The position numbers and the translations under genes were made by a program. The notes beneath the pieces were generated by a model. The model searched no databases. It had not been told where the DNA came from and saw only the letters and a program-made list of their open reading frames with translations. DNA of 42,088 nucleotides from an uncultured Alphaproteobacteria bacterium (lineage in GTDB: Bacteria; Pseudomonadota; Alphaproteobacteria; UBA828): positions 1-42,088 of the forward strand of contig CAJXFT010000009.1 in the NCBI GenBank assembly GCA_913053235.1. Direction: 5' to 3'. Position 1 is the stretch's first letter; the number at the start of each line of letters is the position of its first letter. This document shows, piece after piece, positions 41,551 to 42,088 of the stretch.

Positions 41551-42078
41551 TTGCGCTTCGAAGGAACCAAGACTTACGTCACCACCGAGGAATTGAACGC
41601 CGGCGTCAATGCGGCGATCACATTACAGCGCCCGCTGCTGGTCAAGGGCGAGCCGGGCACCGGCAAGACCATCCTCGCCGCCGAGATCGCCGGCGCGTTG
41701 GATGCGCCGCTCATCGAATGGCATGTGAAATCCACCACCAAGGCGCAGCATGGCCTCTATGAATATGACGCGGTGGCGCGCCTCAGAGACGGCCAGCTCG
41801 GCGACGAGCGGGTGAACGAAATCTCCAACTACATTTTGCCCGGCAAGTTGTGGCAGGCGTTTGTGCACGAGCAGCGGCCGGTTCTTTTGATCGACGAGAT
41901 CGACAAGGCCGATATCGAATTTCCCAACGATCTTCTGCTCGAACTCGACCGCATGGAATTCCATGTCTACGAGACCAAGGAAACCATCCGCGCCGTGCAC
42001 CGGCCGGTCATCATCATCACCTCGAACAATGAAAAAGAGCTGCCGGACGCCTTCCTGCGGCGCTGTTTCTTCCATTAG
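41551..42078 (+). CDS. coxD: CoxD-like MoxR-family AAA+ ATPase, interrupted by an in-frame TAG
   Basis: CoxD is an AAA+ chaperone that helps insert the [CuSMoO2] or other molybdenum cofactor in hydroxylases of the CO dehydrogenase type. Walker A GEPGTGKT, Walker B LLIDEIDKAD and LPDAFLRRC (sensor/arginine region) are intact, and SNNEKELPDAF is diagnostic. The frame then reads CFFH-stop at 42076-42078. In relatives I recall RRCFFHYIRFP, and the bases after the stop (ATC CGC TTC) still encode IRF, so TAG stands where the tyrosine codon belongs. The C-terminal third would be lost. I favour the TTG start at 41551, with GGGAGAG ahead; ATG 41515 is an alternative. The gene runs beyond the window, so the rest cannot be judged. 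Confidence 0.85.
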   Translation: MRFEGTKTYVTTEELNAGVNAAITLQRPLLVKGEPGTGKTILAAEIAGALDAPLIEWHVKSTTKAQHGLYEYDAVARLRDGQLGDERVNEISNYILPGKLWQAFVHEQRPVLLIDEIDKADIEFPNDLLLELDRMEFHVYETKETIRAVHRPVIIITSNNEKELPDAFLRRCFFH

Positions 42079-42088
42079 ATCCGCTTCC

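Noticed and set aside
1-42088. CRISPR array, tRNA or rRNA genes, phage or toxin-antitoxin modules
   Set aside because: I saw no regularly spaced repeats, no tRNA cloverleaf-like sequence and no typical genes of these kinds. I could not run a covariance-model search.

Overview
The window is high-GC DNA and looks like the chromosome of an alphaproteobacterium. The pointers are a class III cyclase-TPR protein of the kind common in Rhizobiales and Rhodospirillales, a GlpS/GlpT-like ABC ATPase pair, and tightly overlapping catabolic operons. I assign this lineage from gene families recalled from memory, not from a search. No tRNA, rRNA or CRISPR array was seen.

Layout. 1-1624: start of a methyltransferase gene (minus), then a rhodanese protein and an EamA/DMT transporter (plus). 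1632-5975: a CaiB-type CoA transferase diverging from a GntR/UTRA regulator, followed by a CitE-like CoA lyase, a SnoaL-like protein and an isochorismatase-type hydrolase. 6185-7951: adenylate/guanylate cyclase with TPRs. 7952-8514: gene-free DNA with two MITE-like elements. 8515-17153 (minus): an ABC importer operon with two MalG-like permeases, one MalF-like permease, a Tat-exported binding protein and two ATPases, followed by an asparaginase and a HAD hydrolase. 17257-23203 (plus): a frameshifted enoyl-CoA hydratase, boxC, boxB and a TMADH/2,4-dienoyl-CoA-reductase-type flavoenzyme. 23288-23905: an orphan membrane protein followed by the leftover 3' end of a second flavoenzyme copy. 23988-27872 (plus): hyuA and hyuB. 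27869-34624 (minus): an overlapping operon of TcuA-like flavoprotein, PrpF-like isomerase, CoxG and the three subunits of a molybdenum hydroxylase. 34709-37734 (plus): a second molybdenum hydroxylase large subunit and a Nudix hydrolase. 37981-41491 (minus): an Ldh_2 dehydrogenase, a 3-hydroxyacyl-CoA/carnitine dehydrogenase-like enzyme and an FAD oxidoreductase. 41551-42078 (plus): a CoxD-type AAA+ ATPase interrupted by a stop codon.

How it fits together. This is an accessory catabolic region. The box genes belong to aerobic CoA-dependent benzoate degradation, but the reductase BoxA is absent here and the nearby hydratase is broken. The molybdenum hydroxylase, flavoprotein, PrpF, CoxG and hyuAB genes could form a pathway that hydroxylates and opens a (hetero)cyclic substrate, with CoxD as maturation factor; this pathway is inferred. 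Several lesions (13-bp tandem duplication with frameshifts, nonsense codon, gene remnant, MITE-like insertions) suggest the region is in flux.

The most interesting points are the ATPase pair whose degenerate residues all fall on one composite site, the compensating frameshifts in the hydratase, the flavoenzyme lacking one Fe-S cysteine beside boxBC, and the molybdenum hydroxylase/PrpF/TcuA operon.
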